The notes: generated by a model not told the origin, from the sequence alone. 43,693 nucleotides of DNA from Streptomyces diastatochromogenes (GCA_001550305.1 LRTP01000367.1:1-43693); one strand, 5' to 3'. Positions 8,043-17,503 are shown, numbered from the stretch's first letter. Program-made: numbers and translations.

Positions 8043-8372
8043 ATGCCTCACGCCCCAGAGGCGAAAACCGGCCTCTCGGATTACGTCGAAGATAATGTCC
8101 CCGGGCGCTATGTTGGGACGTCTAGACATGATCAGACTGCCGCAGGTTCTCCCCTTGGCAGGCGGGATGAGTACGTCTACGAGATTAGTGGGGCGCCGGG
8201 CGGAATCGATATTAATGAGAAGCTTGGCTCGGGGGTCAATCCGAATGCTCATGAGGCAGAAGTAGTTTTCGACGGCGGGATCCCGCCGGAGCATGTAACC
8301 AGGATTTGGCAGAAGGATGAGTAGGGTGAAATAGATTTCGACTACGATGAGCCGATCTGGGAGAGAGAGTAG
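8043..8372 (+). pseudogene. Fragment of a pierisin/scabin-like ADP-ribosyltransferase toxin domain
   Basis: The frame from ATG 8043 (GGGGG upstream; GTG 8019 also possible) encodes the later part of a DNA/protein ADP-ribosyltransferase domain: YVGTSRHDQ (the STS-like strand), YVYEISGAPGGIDIN, and EAEVVFDGGIPPEHV (the E-x-E strand with GGI), as in pierisin and scabin. The N-terminal part with the conserved Arg is absent. A TAG at 8322-8324 interrupts the frame, yet the same frame stays open for 15 more sense codons, ending PIWERE at TAG 8370, and looks like the natural C-terminus. So this is a truncated, nonsense-interrupted toxin tail. The DNA from about 7965 to 8990 is clearly less GC-rich than its surroundings, as in transferred DNA. 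Confidence 0.6.
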
Positions 8373-8386
8373 TCAACCCTGATTGA

Positions 8387-8830
8387 ATGGGGGATAGATT
8401 GGAAAATTCAAAGGTCGAAAAGCGACCGCTGCGCTATGGCCAGGACATCACCCTAGGTGATATCGAGCGTCTGAATTCTTTTCTCATGGCGAGAACTGAG
8501 CGACTCGCGCGTGCAGAGCGGGGGTCTGATGAGCGCCATATGGCGCGCGCGGTTAGATCTGCCCTGCATCACCTCGTTGTCACGCTCCAGCACTCTCTTT
8601 CTTTCGCAGATACAGACAGTGAGATGCAGCCATTGACGCACTGGCAGATCAGGGCGTCATGGAATGCCTTGTGGGCGCTGGTCTCTCCGTGGCGGTGGCA
8701 CGACGAGTACGATCAGGAGCGATGGCGTTCGGTCAAGCATTGGGATGAGATCCAGGAGGCGGAGTTTGAAAGACGTTTGGCTGATGAATTCTCCAAGCGA
8801 CGAGACACCTCCGAGGGTGATGGTGGATAA
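8387..8830 (+). CDS. Hypothetical protein next to toxin fragment
   Basis: 147 aa; ATG 8387, with a TTG at 8399 preceded by GGGGGA as an alternative start. It is charged, probably all-helical, with a Trp-rich middle (HWQIRASWNALWALVSPWRW) and a Glu/Arg-rich C-terminus; no signal peptide or membrane segment. No family recognised. It lies 14 bases after the ADP-ribosyltransferase frame in the same lower-GC DNA, which makes an immunity protein for that toxin a reasonable guess. Confidence 0.6.
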   Translation: MGDRLENSKVEKRPLRYGQDITLGDIERLNSFLMARTERLARAERGSDERHMARAVRSALHHLVVTLQHSLSFADTDSEMQPLTHWQIRASWNALWALVSPWRWHDEYDQERWRSVKHWDEIQEAEFERRLADEFSKRRDTSEGDGG

Positions 8831-8943
8831 ATCCTGAAGGTGCTGCTTACGGCGACTTTTAGTGCCGAGTAGTGTTGAAGGGTTTCGGTAGAGCTCGTAT
8901 ATTCGATTCAGTATCTCGAATTCTGGAAAACTCGTCTACTCTC

Positions 8944-8973
8944 GGCAGCGGCAGCGGCAGCGGCAGCGGTAGT
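8944..8973. repeat. GGCAGC hexanucleotide tandem repeat
   Basis: Four perfect GGCAGC units (8944-8967) and one degenerate unit (GGTAGT) end 25 bases before the start of the 8999 gene. It may be a slippage-prone promoter or leader element, or chance simple sequence. Confidence 0.75.
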
Positions 8974-8998
8974 CGGCGGTGGCGGAAGTGAGGAATTT

Positions 8999-9448
8999 AT
9001 GGGGCAGGGGATGAAGGCGATACGGCGTTCCGCGGGGACGGAGACTGTCTTGGACGTGCTGCTGCGCTGGGTGTGGATCCGGCGGCGTACGCCCGCGCAG
9101 GACATCGAGGACTTCAGGAACGGGCAGCCGCTTCAGGTCGTGGGGTTCACCAAGAGTATTGGTGGAGCGGCTGTTGCCTCGGTAGGCAGGGGCAAGGAGA
9201 TCACGCGGACTAGGCAGGGATATCTGCGTCTCGCTGTGGGGGAGGTGCCGGTCTGGAGTGATCGGCGCGGAGACAGGAGTGCGACCCTGAGGCCGCCCTT
9301 CAGGTTCAAGCCCACCGGCGAAAAGGTGGCCATGGCGCCGAAGTTCGAGCGGTATGAACTGGTCACGGCCGACGGGACATACGACGTGGCGGTTCCGAAA
9401 AAAGACGCGGAACTTGTGCTGTACGTCTTCGGTCGTGCGCAAAACTGA
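8999..9448 (+). CDS. Hypothetical small basic protein
   Basis: 149 aa; ATG 8999 preceded by GTGAGGAA (ATG 9011 with GGGG is an alternative). Basic N-terminus with LDVLLRWVWIRRR, then a beta-rich body (GYLRLAVGEVPVWSDRRGD, ELVTADGTYDVAVPKKD) reminiscent of a PH-like or split-barrel fold. No confident family, no signal peptide, and the hydrophobic patch is too short for a clear membrane helix. Confidence 0.6.
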   Translation: MGQGMKAIRRSAGTETVLDVLLRWVWIRRRTPAQDIEDFRNGQPLQVVGFTKSIGGAAVASVGRGKEITRTRQGYLRLAVGEVPVWSDRRGDRSATLRPPFRFKPTGEKVAMAPKFERYELVTADGTYDVAVPKKDAELVLYVFGRAQN

Positions 9449-9719
9449 ACCGAGAGCCCACCTGGCCGCGGCGCCGCCAGCATGTCCGGACGCCTGGTGC
9501 TGCGGCATCAGCAGCCAGCCGCAGAACCGGAGCGGTCCTATGCCCTGCCCGGAACCAGCAGCCCTGGGTTCAGCTGCGGGCCGTTTGTCATTCGGCGCTG
9601 GCTATATCTGGGCGCTGCGCTGCTCTATGTTGATCTTGAGCTTTCTGCCCGGATACGCGGCGGTGTTGCGGCATAGGCGGGACGGTCTTGGGCCGGCCGT
9701 CGCACCCACGGGCGCCCGC
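9449..9719. other. Gene-free stretch beside transposase scar
   Basis: No supported gene. Together with 9720-10066 this forms a gap of about 600 bases between two genes that contains only a transposase remnant. Confidence 0.4.
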
Positions 9720-9863
9720 GCCGCATGTAAGTGACAGCGACGGGCACCTGCCTGGTGACGGCGCTGGCATCGGGACCCTTTCGCTGCGTGGTCGCGGCGT
9801 GCGGGATGGCCGGCGGAGTTCAACTGCCAGCAGACGACGAATTTCGGCTGGTGTCAGGTCCAC
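9720..9863 (-). pseudogene. C-terminal remnant of an IS transposase
   Basis: On the minus strand the frame from 9863 encodes LTPAEIRRLLAVELRRP. After a frame change it continues as RRHQAGARRCHLHA. These are the two halves of the C-terminal signature of a common Streptomyces DDE transposase (LT-x-EIRRLLA ... WRRRHQARARRCHY). Only this tail remains, and the two halves are in different frames, so it is a scar of an old insertion. Confidence 0.55.
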
Positions 9864-10066
9864 GAGGTCGGGTGCCTCGGCCCCGCCCCCTCTATTTCGC
9901 GCTCCTACCCCTTACGGAGGCGGAGGCCCAGCACCCACCGGCTGCAGGTGGGCTCGGGGCCGTCGAAGAAGCCGAGAAGGGCAGTTGGGCTGCAGCCCGG
10001 TTGACCATGCGTGGCCTCATCGGCGTCGTTGTGGCACGAGAGGCGCTGCCAGGGCCTCCCGGATGC

Positions 10067-10693
10067 TCAGCCGGCTACTGCCTCCTGCTGCGGTTCGGCC
10101 GCAGCAGGCTCCGAAGCGGCTGCCGTGGTGTAGAAGACCGACGAGCCCTGCTTGGTGCGGTGAGCATGGCTTTTGGCGACCAGTCCTTCGAGGGTGGTGC
10201 GCACGACCGTGGTCTTCACGCTGCGTTCGGGGTGGGTCTGTGTGAGCGCGGTGGTGATCTCGGCGGCGGAACGCGGCTCGCTCTCCTGCTCCAGGTGGCC
10301 GCGGATCAGGTCGACCAGGGTCGGCTTGGTTGCTGCCGTGGACGCCTTCGCGGACGGGGCCTTGGCGGCGGGCTTCTTGGATGCCGCCTTCGCGCTCGTG
10401 GCGGACGCCTTCTTCGGCTTGCTCTGCTTGGGTTCGGCGGAGGCCTGGTGAGGTACGGACGGCGCAGTTGCGGGATCCGCCTCGGCGGCGGGGTTTGCAC
10501 CGCCGAGCGCCTGCTGCATGTTCACGAGCACGGTGTGGTCGTGCTGCAGGGCATGCAACTGCTCCTGCAGGGTTTCGATCTCCTGGCCGATACGTTCCTG
10601 CTCCTTGGCGTTGCGCTCAAGGTCGCCTGTCACCTGGGCGATGTACTGCGACGTGAGTTCTGTGGAGTGGGAGTTGGAGCTGATTTCAGACAT
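10067..10693 (-). CDS. Coiled-coil, Lys/Ala-rich linker, winged-helix protein
   Basis: 208 aa from ATG 10693 (GAAAGG upstream); an in-frame codon at 10744 lacks support. Residues about 15-65 form a coiled coil (ERNAKEQERIGQEIETLQEQ). Residues about 80-130 are an Ala/Lys/Pro/Ser linker with several KPKK/KKPAAK repeats like histone-type tails. The C-terminal about 70 residues are a winged helix (RSAAEITTALTQ, SVKTTVVRTTLEGLVAKS, GSSVFYTT). It is probably a DNA-binding, possibly nucleoid-associated, regulator; this architecture recurs in Streptomyces, but the targets are unknown. Confidence 0.75.
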   Translation of the reverse strand: MSEISSNSHSTELTSQYIAQVTGDLERNAKEQERIGQEIETLQEQLHALQHDHTVLVNMQQALGGANPAAEADPATAPSVPHQASAEPKQSKPKKASATSAKAASKKPAAKAPSAKASTAATKPTLVDLIRGHLEQESEPRSAAEITTALTQTHPERSVKTTVVRTTLEGLVAKSHAHRTKQGSSVFYTTAAASEPAAAEPQQEAVAG

Positions 10694-10875
10694 GACATGG
10701 GCCTTTCTGCAGTCCGCGGGCACGGCGGTGAAAGCAGGAGCCATGTGCGCGAACGGATGGAGGTAAATGTCCCGCCTGCTGTGGCTGGATCACCGCAGGA
10801 CACAACTGCAGCAGGGTGCAGCAGTTTAGAGATAGTACGCACGACTGGAACAGGATGTTCGTGTCGAGTGTTATC

Positions 10876-11154
10876 TCACTCTCCCCTCCAGGGCGAGCAG
10901 TCGGCAGAGTCAGGCGTGTGATGCATAGGCTGACTGGTCGCTGTTGAACCGCCCCTGGCCTGGGGAGACAGGTGCCAGGCAGCGTGGGCGGTATCCGGAA
11001 GTAGCGCCAGGCAGTCAGTGTGAGTCACCAGACGGTCGAGGAGTTCCTCGGTCTGGTGGGGTGAGTGGCCGCACAGGCGTGCGAGCACTTCCATGTCGGC
11101 GGGGCCGGCCTTGCCCGAGGTGCGGGTGGCCAGGACCACTGCGTTCAGTTGCAT
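10876..11154 (-). CDS. Probable remnant of a winged-helix protein
   Basis: 92 aa from ATG 11154. The stretch ATRTSGKAGPADMEVLARLC then HSPHQTEELLDRLVTH and AWHLSP looks like the last winged helix of a larger Streptomyces regulator family. No upstream part is found in any frame between 11155 and 11616, and no good ribosome site is visible. It is probably a truncated gene; a short expressed domain is possible. Confidence 0.4.
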   Translation of the reverse strand: MQLNAVVLATRTSGKAGPADMEVLARLCGHSPHQTEELLDRLVTHTDCLALLPDTAHAAWHLSPQARGGSTATSQPMHHTPDSADCSPWRGE

Positions 11155-11616
11155 GGCCGGGACTCATTTGCTTGGGAGAGCCAACGGGGTGGGCATTGAC
11201 CCTCGAGGCTTTGGGCAACGGGACATCGCCTACCTCGCTGTCATAGCCGGGGCCGGCGTCAGGGGTGATGTGATCACCGCAATGCACCTGAACTCCCTGC
11301 GTCTGGGCGGAGCACGCTGGACCCTGGAGACGGCACACCCGGCGGGGCTGGCGCAAAGAGAGCACCGGCGGTGCGCGGTCGGCCCGGATGGGCCGAAGAC
11401 CGGCGGCAGTTGACGCCAGGCGGCCTGCGCGAGGCCGTTGACCAGGTTGCGTTAGCCACAACTCGAGCGTTGGATTTCAGAACGAATCAGCCGAGCAGGC
11501 AGTCTTGTTGGCACGTGCGTACAGATCGATGTCGGGCTCGTACGCACACCAGCCGTTTGGCCTGTTGCCTCTCGGACCGTAGCGACCTTGGTGCCAACAA
11601 GTATGCCTAGTGTCAT
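11155..11616. other. Gene-free stretch
   Basis: No gene or RNA is supported. It separates the end of the large minus-strand operon (stop at 11617) from the remnant at 10876-11154. Confidence 0.4.
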
Positions 11617-14013
11617 CTACGTTGCTTCGTCGCAGCGCTCAGCGGGGGCCGCGAGGAGGGCGTTACGGCCCGGCCACTGGAACACCAGACGGGACAGCGG
11701 CTTGTCCAGGATGTCCCCGGCGGGCAGCAGGCGATCGGGGGTGTCCTTCGGATGCACGGTCAGGATCGGGCTGGCGGCGTTGCGCACGTTGCGCACGTTG
11801 CGGTCCCAGGCCCGGGCCGTGGCCGCCAGCTGCTCGGCGAGCTGCGGGCCCTGCTCGCCGAAGGCGTGGACGAAGAACTCCCACTCCTTCTCGGCCGGGC
11901 TGTCACCGTGCCGGGTCTGGATGTGGATGAGGTAGGCCAGCGACGCGTCGCCGAGGATCGCCGGCGCGTCGCCGTTCTGCGCGATCTTGGTGACGCCAGT
12001 GCTCTTGTCACTGTAAGCAGCCAAACGGCAGAACGACGGAAGTGTCGTGGCCGCGTAGAGCTGTAGTGAGCCGAAGTAGAAGCCCGGCCCCACGGTCACC
12101 CCGGTGGCGACCTCGTGGCGGGGCCCGCGTAGCGACTCCTCCAACCCCTCGGTTGAGGCGGGGGCGTTGTCCTCGAAGCGGATGCGCAACTCACCGTTGA
12201 GGAGGTCGACGGCCGGGGTGGTGCGGGCGTGCTCGCCCTGGGCGCGGATGAATCCGCAATGCGTGAACTTCCGCGCGTGAAGGACGTCGCCGCGGCGCTG
12301 GAAGGCGATCGCGCGCGTGTAACCGTGCATCTCGAGCGGTAGGGCCAGGCGCCCGCCCTCGGCGAGCTACTCTCGCCAGGCCGGGGCGATGTCCCACACG
12401 TTGTACGTGATCAGGCTTGCGTCGAAGCCGCCCCGGGGGACGAGATGGGCGGGCGCGCCGAGGGCCGCGTCGCCCTGGAAGGCGGTGACGCGTCCGCTGC
12501 CGGCTTCTCCCGTGAGCCGGCGGGTGCGGCGTACGACGTGCGGGTCGATGTCGCCGGTGACGACCCTGCCGCCCGGGCTGATGACGTGGGCGAGCAGTTC
12601 GGCGTTGTAGCCGCCGGATCCCGCCTCGTACACGCTGGCGCCCGGCCGGAGGCGGAGGCTTTCGATCATGTCGGCCTGGAGCCACGCGGCGGACACCGAG
12701 CTGGCGGCCTGCCCCGTGTCGTTGCGGCGGGTGACGACGGCCAGGTCGTCGTCGTACGCGGTCTTGAGGTCCGTTTCGGGGGCGAAGCGGTGCCGGGGCA
12801 CGGTGCGCAGCGCCTGCTGGACCGGCTCGGAGGGGGCCCAGCCGCCGGAGATGACGGCCTGGGCCATCGTCTGGCGCAGCCGGACGGCTTCGGCCGGTTC
12901 GCCGGGCACGGGCGGCTGGTCGACGGCGAGCGGGTAGGCGTGGACCGGTGGAAGGTCGGGGATGACGCCGGGCCAGATCGCGTCCAGTGCCTGGGCGGCC
13001 GGGGTGAACACGTCGCCGACGCAGGCCAGGGCGTGCAGGTCGTGCCATTCCCATCGCTCGAACAGGCGCTTCTCGGGGTTGGTGAGGGTGCCGGACCAGG
13101 CGGTGATCCGGACTACCGCGGTGAGCCGGGGCATGCCATGGCTGTCGTCGGCCAGCATCGTCACCGCGTACGCGTCCGAGGCCGAGGCGGTCAGGCCGGT
13201 CTCCTCCGCGAGTTCCCGCACCGCCGCCTGTTCGAAGGACTCTGGGCCGCTGGTCTTGCCGCCGGGCAGCTCCCACATGCCCCGGGTGGACCGGCCGAGC
13301 AGGACCCTTCCGGCCTCGTCGGTGACGACGGCGACGGCTCCGGTCAAAGCGTGGCCGGTGGTCGGGCGTTTCTCCACCGCCGTGGTGTGGGCGTGGCAGG
13401 GGCCGCGCAGGACCAGGGCAGCGAGCTTGTCCGCGTCCAGCCGCTCGGCCTGTTTCCAGCCCGCGGTGAGCAGGCGGATCTCGTCTTCGTCGAGGGCGAT
13501 GTTCCGCCGCTCCTCAGGGGTGTGCTCGGTGGTGGGCGTGATGACCACGAGCGCGCCGCCGGGCCGCAGCCGCTCACCGAGCGCGTGCAGGACGCGGCTG
13601 CGGTCCCGCAGGAACGGATACATCAGCCGCATGGTGATCAGGTCGTAGCCGTCCTCGTGCAGCTCTGCCGAGTCGTCGCGCTCGATGTCCAGGCAGATCC
13701 AGCGCACCCCCACGGCGTCCGCGTGTTCGTCCCGAGCCCGCGCGAGGGCGCTGTCGGCGAAGTCGACGGCATCCACCGCGTAGCCGATGGACGCAAGGTA
13801 GACGGCCAGGCCCCCGGCGCCGCAGCCCACCTCGAGCGCCCGTCCACCGCCGTCGGGCACGGGGGTGTGCTCGGCAAGCAGCGCCCGCTCACGCTCGCCG
13901 AGCTGCCGGAACCCTTTCCCGTCGGCATAGTGCTGCTGCCACTGATCGCGGACGATGTACCCCACGGTGCTACTCCTCGACTGCTCTGATGCGGTGGGCG
14001 GTGTGGTGTTCAC
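11617..14013 (-). pseudogene. Methyltransferase-NUDIX-FxLD-type methyltransferase fusion with an in-frame amber stop
   Basis: Read through one TAG at 12367-12369, the frame gives a 798-residue protein. GTG 14013 overlaps the upstream stop by GTGA. Domain 1 (about 1-200) is a class I SAM methyltransferase (EVGCGAGGLAVYLAS). Domain 2 (about 225-355) is NUDIX (GGKTSGPESFEQAAVRELAE, then ETG). Domain 3 (about 380-798) is a PIMT-like methyltransferase of the 'methyltransferase, FxLD system' type (EAGSGGYNAELLAHV; tail LTVHPKDTPDRLLPAG). The stop lies after DIAPAWRE and is followed in the same frame by LAEGGRLALPLEMHGYTRA, where relatives are expected to have Gln, so a single CAG-to-TAG change explains it. 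No FxLD precursor peptide was found nearby. It could be a recent pseudogene, a sequencing error or a read-through gene. Confidence 0.82.
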
Positions 14014-15389
14014 GGACGGCTCGTGGAGCGCAGCCGGGCCAGGGTGTGGCGGCCTCGCTCAACGAGCTCCAGATCGCCATAGGCCATGCCGTACTGAATG
14101 CCGGAGACGGCGTCCAGTACCGAGAGGACGGCCAGGTGCTCCTCTTCGGCCGGGGTGAGGGGGCGGCCGTAGCCGTCCGTCACGGCCTCATACAGGTCCG
14201 GCCGCCCGTCCCAGGCATCGGACAGGCGCACGAAGTCCCGCACAGCCGGGCCGTCTTCACTGCGCTCGAAATCGATCACACACAAGGTGCCGGTGGCCTT
14301 CTCCCAGCGAAGGTTGCGTCGCTGGAAGTCACCGTGCGTGGTCCCCACCGCCAGGGCGGGCAGACCCGCAGCCCTCTCGGCGGTTGCGCGGATGAACGCC
14401 TCGTCCCCGGGCGCGAGGTAGGCGCGCGCGCCGTCGAGGTGCCGTTCCAACTTCCCGAGCGGCAAGGTGTCGTGCGTGGCCGGCCGGACCGGGACGCTGC
14501 GGTGAATGGTGGCCGCAAGCTGTCCGATGCGGTAGAAGATCCGCCGCTCCTCTGCGGGCGGGTAGACGGCGCCGTTCAGGGCGCGGCCCGGCACCGCGGT
14601 GATGACGACGGCCCGCAGTGACTCATCGGCGGCCACCAGGCGGGGCGCGGCCGGGCCCAGATTCTTGACCCAGCTGCGGAATGCGCACACCTCGCGCTGG
14701 TGAAATCGATCGTTCTGGTGGATTTTGACGAACCACACCCCGGCCTCGGCGCCATCCGCCCGCCACACCTGGCTGCCCTCCCGGACCCAGGAGACATCCG
14801 TCCAGCCGGAGATCCGGCCGACCGCCCGCTCGGCGAAGTCGCGCACCGCGTCCGGCACCACGCTGTCGGAACCGGCCTCGGAAACGAGGCGCAGCCGGTC
14901 GACGGCCGGCGTGTAGGCGACCGGATCGCCGGGCTCCTGGAAGTGCAGGGCGATCCGGGCGTTGGCCCGGTAGGCGTCCAGCCCGGCCCGGCAGTAGGCG
15001 ACCATCGGCTCCGGCAGTGCATCGAGCGGGAACCAGCCCATGGCGTCGCACACGTCCGGCTCCATGACGCGCGGCGTACCGAGCCAGCGCCGCACCTCGA
15101 AGAAGAACCCGACGCGTGCGCCGCCGCCCGGGGAGCGGTGGTGCACGGTGACGGCCGCGCGGACATCAGCGGGGGCGACGAGGACGCCGGTCTCCTCCCG
15201 GGTCTCCCGCACGAGCGCGGTGACGACGTCCTCCTCGGGTCCGTCGAGGTGCCCGGACGGAAGGTGCCAGAGGCCTGTCGCGTACACATCGCCGGCCCGC
15301 CGGGACAGCAGCACCTCGGGTCCGGTCTCACTGCCGCGGAGCGCGATCAGGTGCACGTCCAGCGGCTCGGTGTGCCGCCCGCCGCTCAC
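14010..15389 (-). CDS. NUDIX hydrolase-phosphotransferase (APH) fusion
   Basis: 459 aa; GTG 15389 overlaps the upstream stop by 4 bases. The N-terminal NUDIX domain (about 10-150) has the box LPSGHLDGPEEDVVTALVRE then TREETGV. The C-terminal domain (about 190-455) is of the aminoglycoside/choline-kinase type, with the catalytic segment THGDFQRRN and the metal-binding DFE in VIDFERSEDGP. It lies in the methyltransferase/NUDIX operon with overlapping ends on both sides. The substrate is unknown: the kinase could phosphorylate a small product or an antibiotic-like molecule, and NUDIX might remove a nucleotide by-product. Confidence 0.85.
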   Translation of the reverse strand: MSGGRHTEPLDVHLIALRGSETGPEVLLSRRAGDVYATGLWHLPSGHLDGPEEDVVTALVRETREETGVLVAPADVRAAVTVHHRSPGGGARVGFFFEVRRWLGTPRVMEPDVCDAMGWFPLDALPEPMVAYCRAGLDAYRANARIALHFQEPGDPVAYTPAVDRLRLVSEAGSDSVVPDAVRDFAERAVGRISGWTDVSWVREGSQVWRADGAEAGVWFVKIHQNDRFHQREVCAFRSWVKNLGPAAPRLVAADESLRAVVITAVPGRALNGAVYPPAEERRIFYRIGQLAATIHRSVPVRPATHDTLPLGKLERHLDGARAYLAPGDEAFIRATAERAAGLPALAVGTTHGDFQRRNLRWEKATGTLCVIDFERSEDGPAVRDFVRLSDAWDGRPDLYEAVTDGYGRPLTPAEEEHLAVLSVLDAVSGIQYGMAYGDLELVERGRHTLARLRSTSRP

Positions 15390-16195
15390 AGGCCACCGCC
15401 CGGGCGGCGCGCGAGCAGCACGGTGAACACGGCGTCCTCGACGAGCCCTTCGCCGTGGGAGTGCTCCTCCAGCAACGAGCGGGCCTCCTGCTCAAACCGT
15501 GCATGCTGGCCGCCGAACAGTGCCGGGCGGGCGAAACTCGTGCTGCGCAGGTAGCCGACTACAGTCCCGGGTGTCCACGTGCGGCGGACAGGGAAACGGT
15601 GTTCGGCGATGCCGCTGAACGCGGAGTCGGCGAGGTCGTCCTGGTAGCGGCGGCCCGGTTCGGCGTACACGCCCGTCGTGCCGGCCTGCCGCTCCTCGCC
15701 GAGGTATGACTGGACGAGCTGCTTCAGTTCGGACGTCCACCGGGCCTGATGGGTCCACAGGCTGCCGTCCCCGATTACCGCGAACGTCGCGGCCGGAGCT
15801 GTGACGCGGTCAGCCATCGCCAGAACTGCGGGCCTGGACATCCAGTGGAAGGCTCGCGCGCAGGTGAGCAGATGGGCGCGATAGCCGGCGTGCGGGGTGG
15901 TGAACTCCTCGGCCGGCATGGTGTGAAAGGCGATCGTGCCCGCGCTGGGCAGAGACGGAAGCCGGGCGGCGGCCTCGCGGAGCATGCCTTCGTCCGCGTC
16001 CACGAGGTCCACCCGGGCGATCCTCGGCATCGCGGGGACCAGGGCGGCCGGAACCTGGCCGGTGCCCGCACCCAGGTCGAGCAGTACCGGCCGGTCGATT
16101 CCCTTCAGGACTCCGGCCAACAGCCGGACCACTTCATCGGGAATCCCGGGGCGGTGGCGGGCGTAGTCGACGGCTGCCGACTCGAATAGGCTCAC
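15386..16195 (-). CDS. Class I SAM-dependent methyltransferase
   Basis: 269 aa; GTG 16195 with GAAAGGAGC upstream. Motif I is LLDLGAGTGQVPAAL (about residues 38-52), with the acidic motif II DLVDADEGMLREA and the aromatic post-II segment CARAFHWMSRPAVL. Size and pattern fit the UbiE/methyltransferase-11 type that methylates small molecules. It sits between the PIMT-like gene and the NUDIX-kinase gene, so it probably acts in the same pathway. Confidence 0.88.
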   Translation of the reverse strand: MSLFESAAVDYARHRPGIPDEVVRLLAGVLKGIDRPVLLDLGAGTGQVPAALVPAMPRIARVDLVDADEGMLREAAARLPSLPSAGTIAFHTMPAEEFTTPHAGYRAHLLTCARAFHWMSRPAVLAMADRVTAPAATFAVIGDGSLWTHQARWTSELKQLVQSYLGEERQAGTTGVYAEPGRRYQDDLADSAFSGIAEHRFPVRRTWTPGTVVGYLRSTSFARPALFGGQHARFEQEARSLLEEHSHGEGLVEDAVFTVLLARRPGGGL

Positions 16196-16225
16196 AGCGC
16201 TCCTTTCGCATCAGGGGGTTGGGCG

Positions 16226-17503
16226 TCAGGCGGGTTGCCGGGGTGCGGCTGAAGACGCGGGCAGGACCCACTTCAGGGCGTCGGGCCCGGTGCCGGAGGC
16301 GACGTGCTGCGTCCCGCCGTCCTTCGGCACGTCGACTTGGAACGCACCCGGTCGGCCGGCCCGGACCCAGCGGGTGTGGATGTCCTCAAGGTCGGCCCAC
16401 ACATCTCTCGCGCCGTGGACCCGTACCGTGGTGCCGTCGGGATCGGCGACCGCCCAGGAGCCCTCCTCGGGGGCGACGATCGTCATCGTCTCGGCCTGGA
16501 AGTCGCGCACCAGGCCCGGGGCGAGGTATGCGGCGGCGAGCCAGAAGCCGTACGCGTCGTCCGGCGGCGGCGTCAGCCGCGTCGGCCGTGGGCGCCCAGG
16601 ACTGGCGGCGATCCGGGAGCGGTGGTCCACGGGGGTGAGCCACGCGTAGCCGTGCAGCGGCCGGTACCCGCGCGGACTGCCCGTGAGAACTGCTTCGGCC
16701 CGGCCGGCCGGGGTGCGGGTCACGAGCATTTGGCCGGGCCAGCTCGGAGTACGGGTCGTCACCGTCGTCAGCAGCCGACCGCCGGGCGCGAGCTGCTCCA
16801 CCCACGCCGCCGGCAGGCAGGGCACGCCGATCCCGGAGTGCACCAGGTCGTACGGCGCCCCGGCCGCGTGCCCCTCCAGCGCGTCACCGGCCACCACCGT
16901 CGCACCGACGCCGAGCCGCTCGAGGTTCCGCCGCGCGAAGGCGGCCATGTGCCGATCCCGTTCGATGCCGGTCGCGTATCCGGGGCCTGTGATCGCAGCG
17001 GCGTACGCCAGCGACACCGCCGGGCCCGTGCCCAGGTCCAGGTACCGCACGCCGGGGGTCAGCTGCAGGGCCTGCAGCGCCTCGGCGGTGAGCGGGGTGT
17101 ACGTCGACATCGACGTCATGTGCCCGCCGGAGAGCCGCCCGCGCCCCAGGGAGTCGAGCGGTTCCCCGTCGCGCTGCAGCAGCACGGAGTCTGCCCCGTG
17201 CACGAGGTCGAGCCACTCGTCCTGGTCGTCGGGATGCGCGCCGTCCAGGAGCCGCCACTCGATCGGCTCGATGCCGGGCTTGCTCACCCGGACGTAGGCG
17301 TGGGGGAGCAGCAGTTCCCGGCGGACTCGGAGCAGGGCGTCGCGCAGCAGCGGGTCGGTCAGCACACCGTCGGCGTCGAGGCGGTCGACCATGGCGGCGC
17401 GTGCAGCGGTCGTGACGGCGAGCAGGTCAGCAGAGATGGCTCTCGCCTTCCGGGGGAGAGGACGGCCTGCGGAAGCGGTTGGGGTGGTGAACTCTGCGGT
17501 CAC
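16226..17503 (-). CDS. PIMT-like methyltransferase of the ATP-grasp-peptide maturase type
   Basis: 425 aa; GTG 17503 overlaps the upstream stop by 4 bases. The first 130 residues contain the family's N-terminal segment (RRELLLPHAYVRV). The SAM-binding motif is YLDLGTGPAVSLAYAAAI (about 152-170), followed by GDALEGHAAGAPYDLVHS, equivalent to the protein-isoaspartate methyltransferase loop. The C-terminal beta-rich tail ends W-x-L-P, like the methyltransferase at 21826. It is a second member of the family whose best-studied relatives convert Asp to aspartimide in RiPPs. No precursor peptide is encoded beside it, so it may act on the peptide at 23885 or on another substrate. Confidence 0.82.
   Translation of the reverse strand: MTAEFTTPTASAGRPLPRKARAISADLLAVTTAARAAMVDRLDADGVLTDPLLRDALLRVRRELLLPHAYVRVSKPGIEPIEWRLLDGAHPDDQDEWLDLVHGADSVLLQRDGEPLDSLGRGRLSGGHMTSMSTYTPLTAEALQALQLTPGVRYLDLGTGPAVSLAYAAAITGPGYATGIERDRHMAAFARRNLERLGVGATVVAGDALEGHAAGAPYDLVHSGIGVPCLPAAWVEQLAPGGRLLTTVTTRTPSWPGQMLVTRTPAGRAEAVLTGSPRGYRPLHGYAWLTPVDHRSRIAASPGRPRPTRLTPPPDDAYGFWLAAAYLAPGLVRDFQAETMTIVAPEEGSWAVADPDGTTVRVHGARDVWADLEDIHTRWVRAGRPGAFQVDVPKDGGTQHVASGTGPDALKWVLPASSAAPRQPA

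Noticed and set aside
9731..10921. 396-codon plus-strand frame across the coiled-coil gene
   Set aside because: Antisense to a clearly coding winged-helix gene; its composition is that of a shadow frame.
12445..13989. 514-codon plus-strand frame over the methyltransferase-NUDIX gene
   Set aside because: Antisense shadow; the minus strand has intact SAM and NUDIX motifs.
11617..14013. Search for an FxLD lanthipeptide precursor near the FxLD-type methyltransferase
   Set aside because: No small frame with an F-x-L-D motif and a ribosome site was seen in the block.
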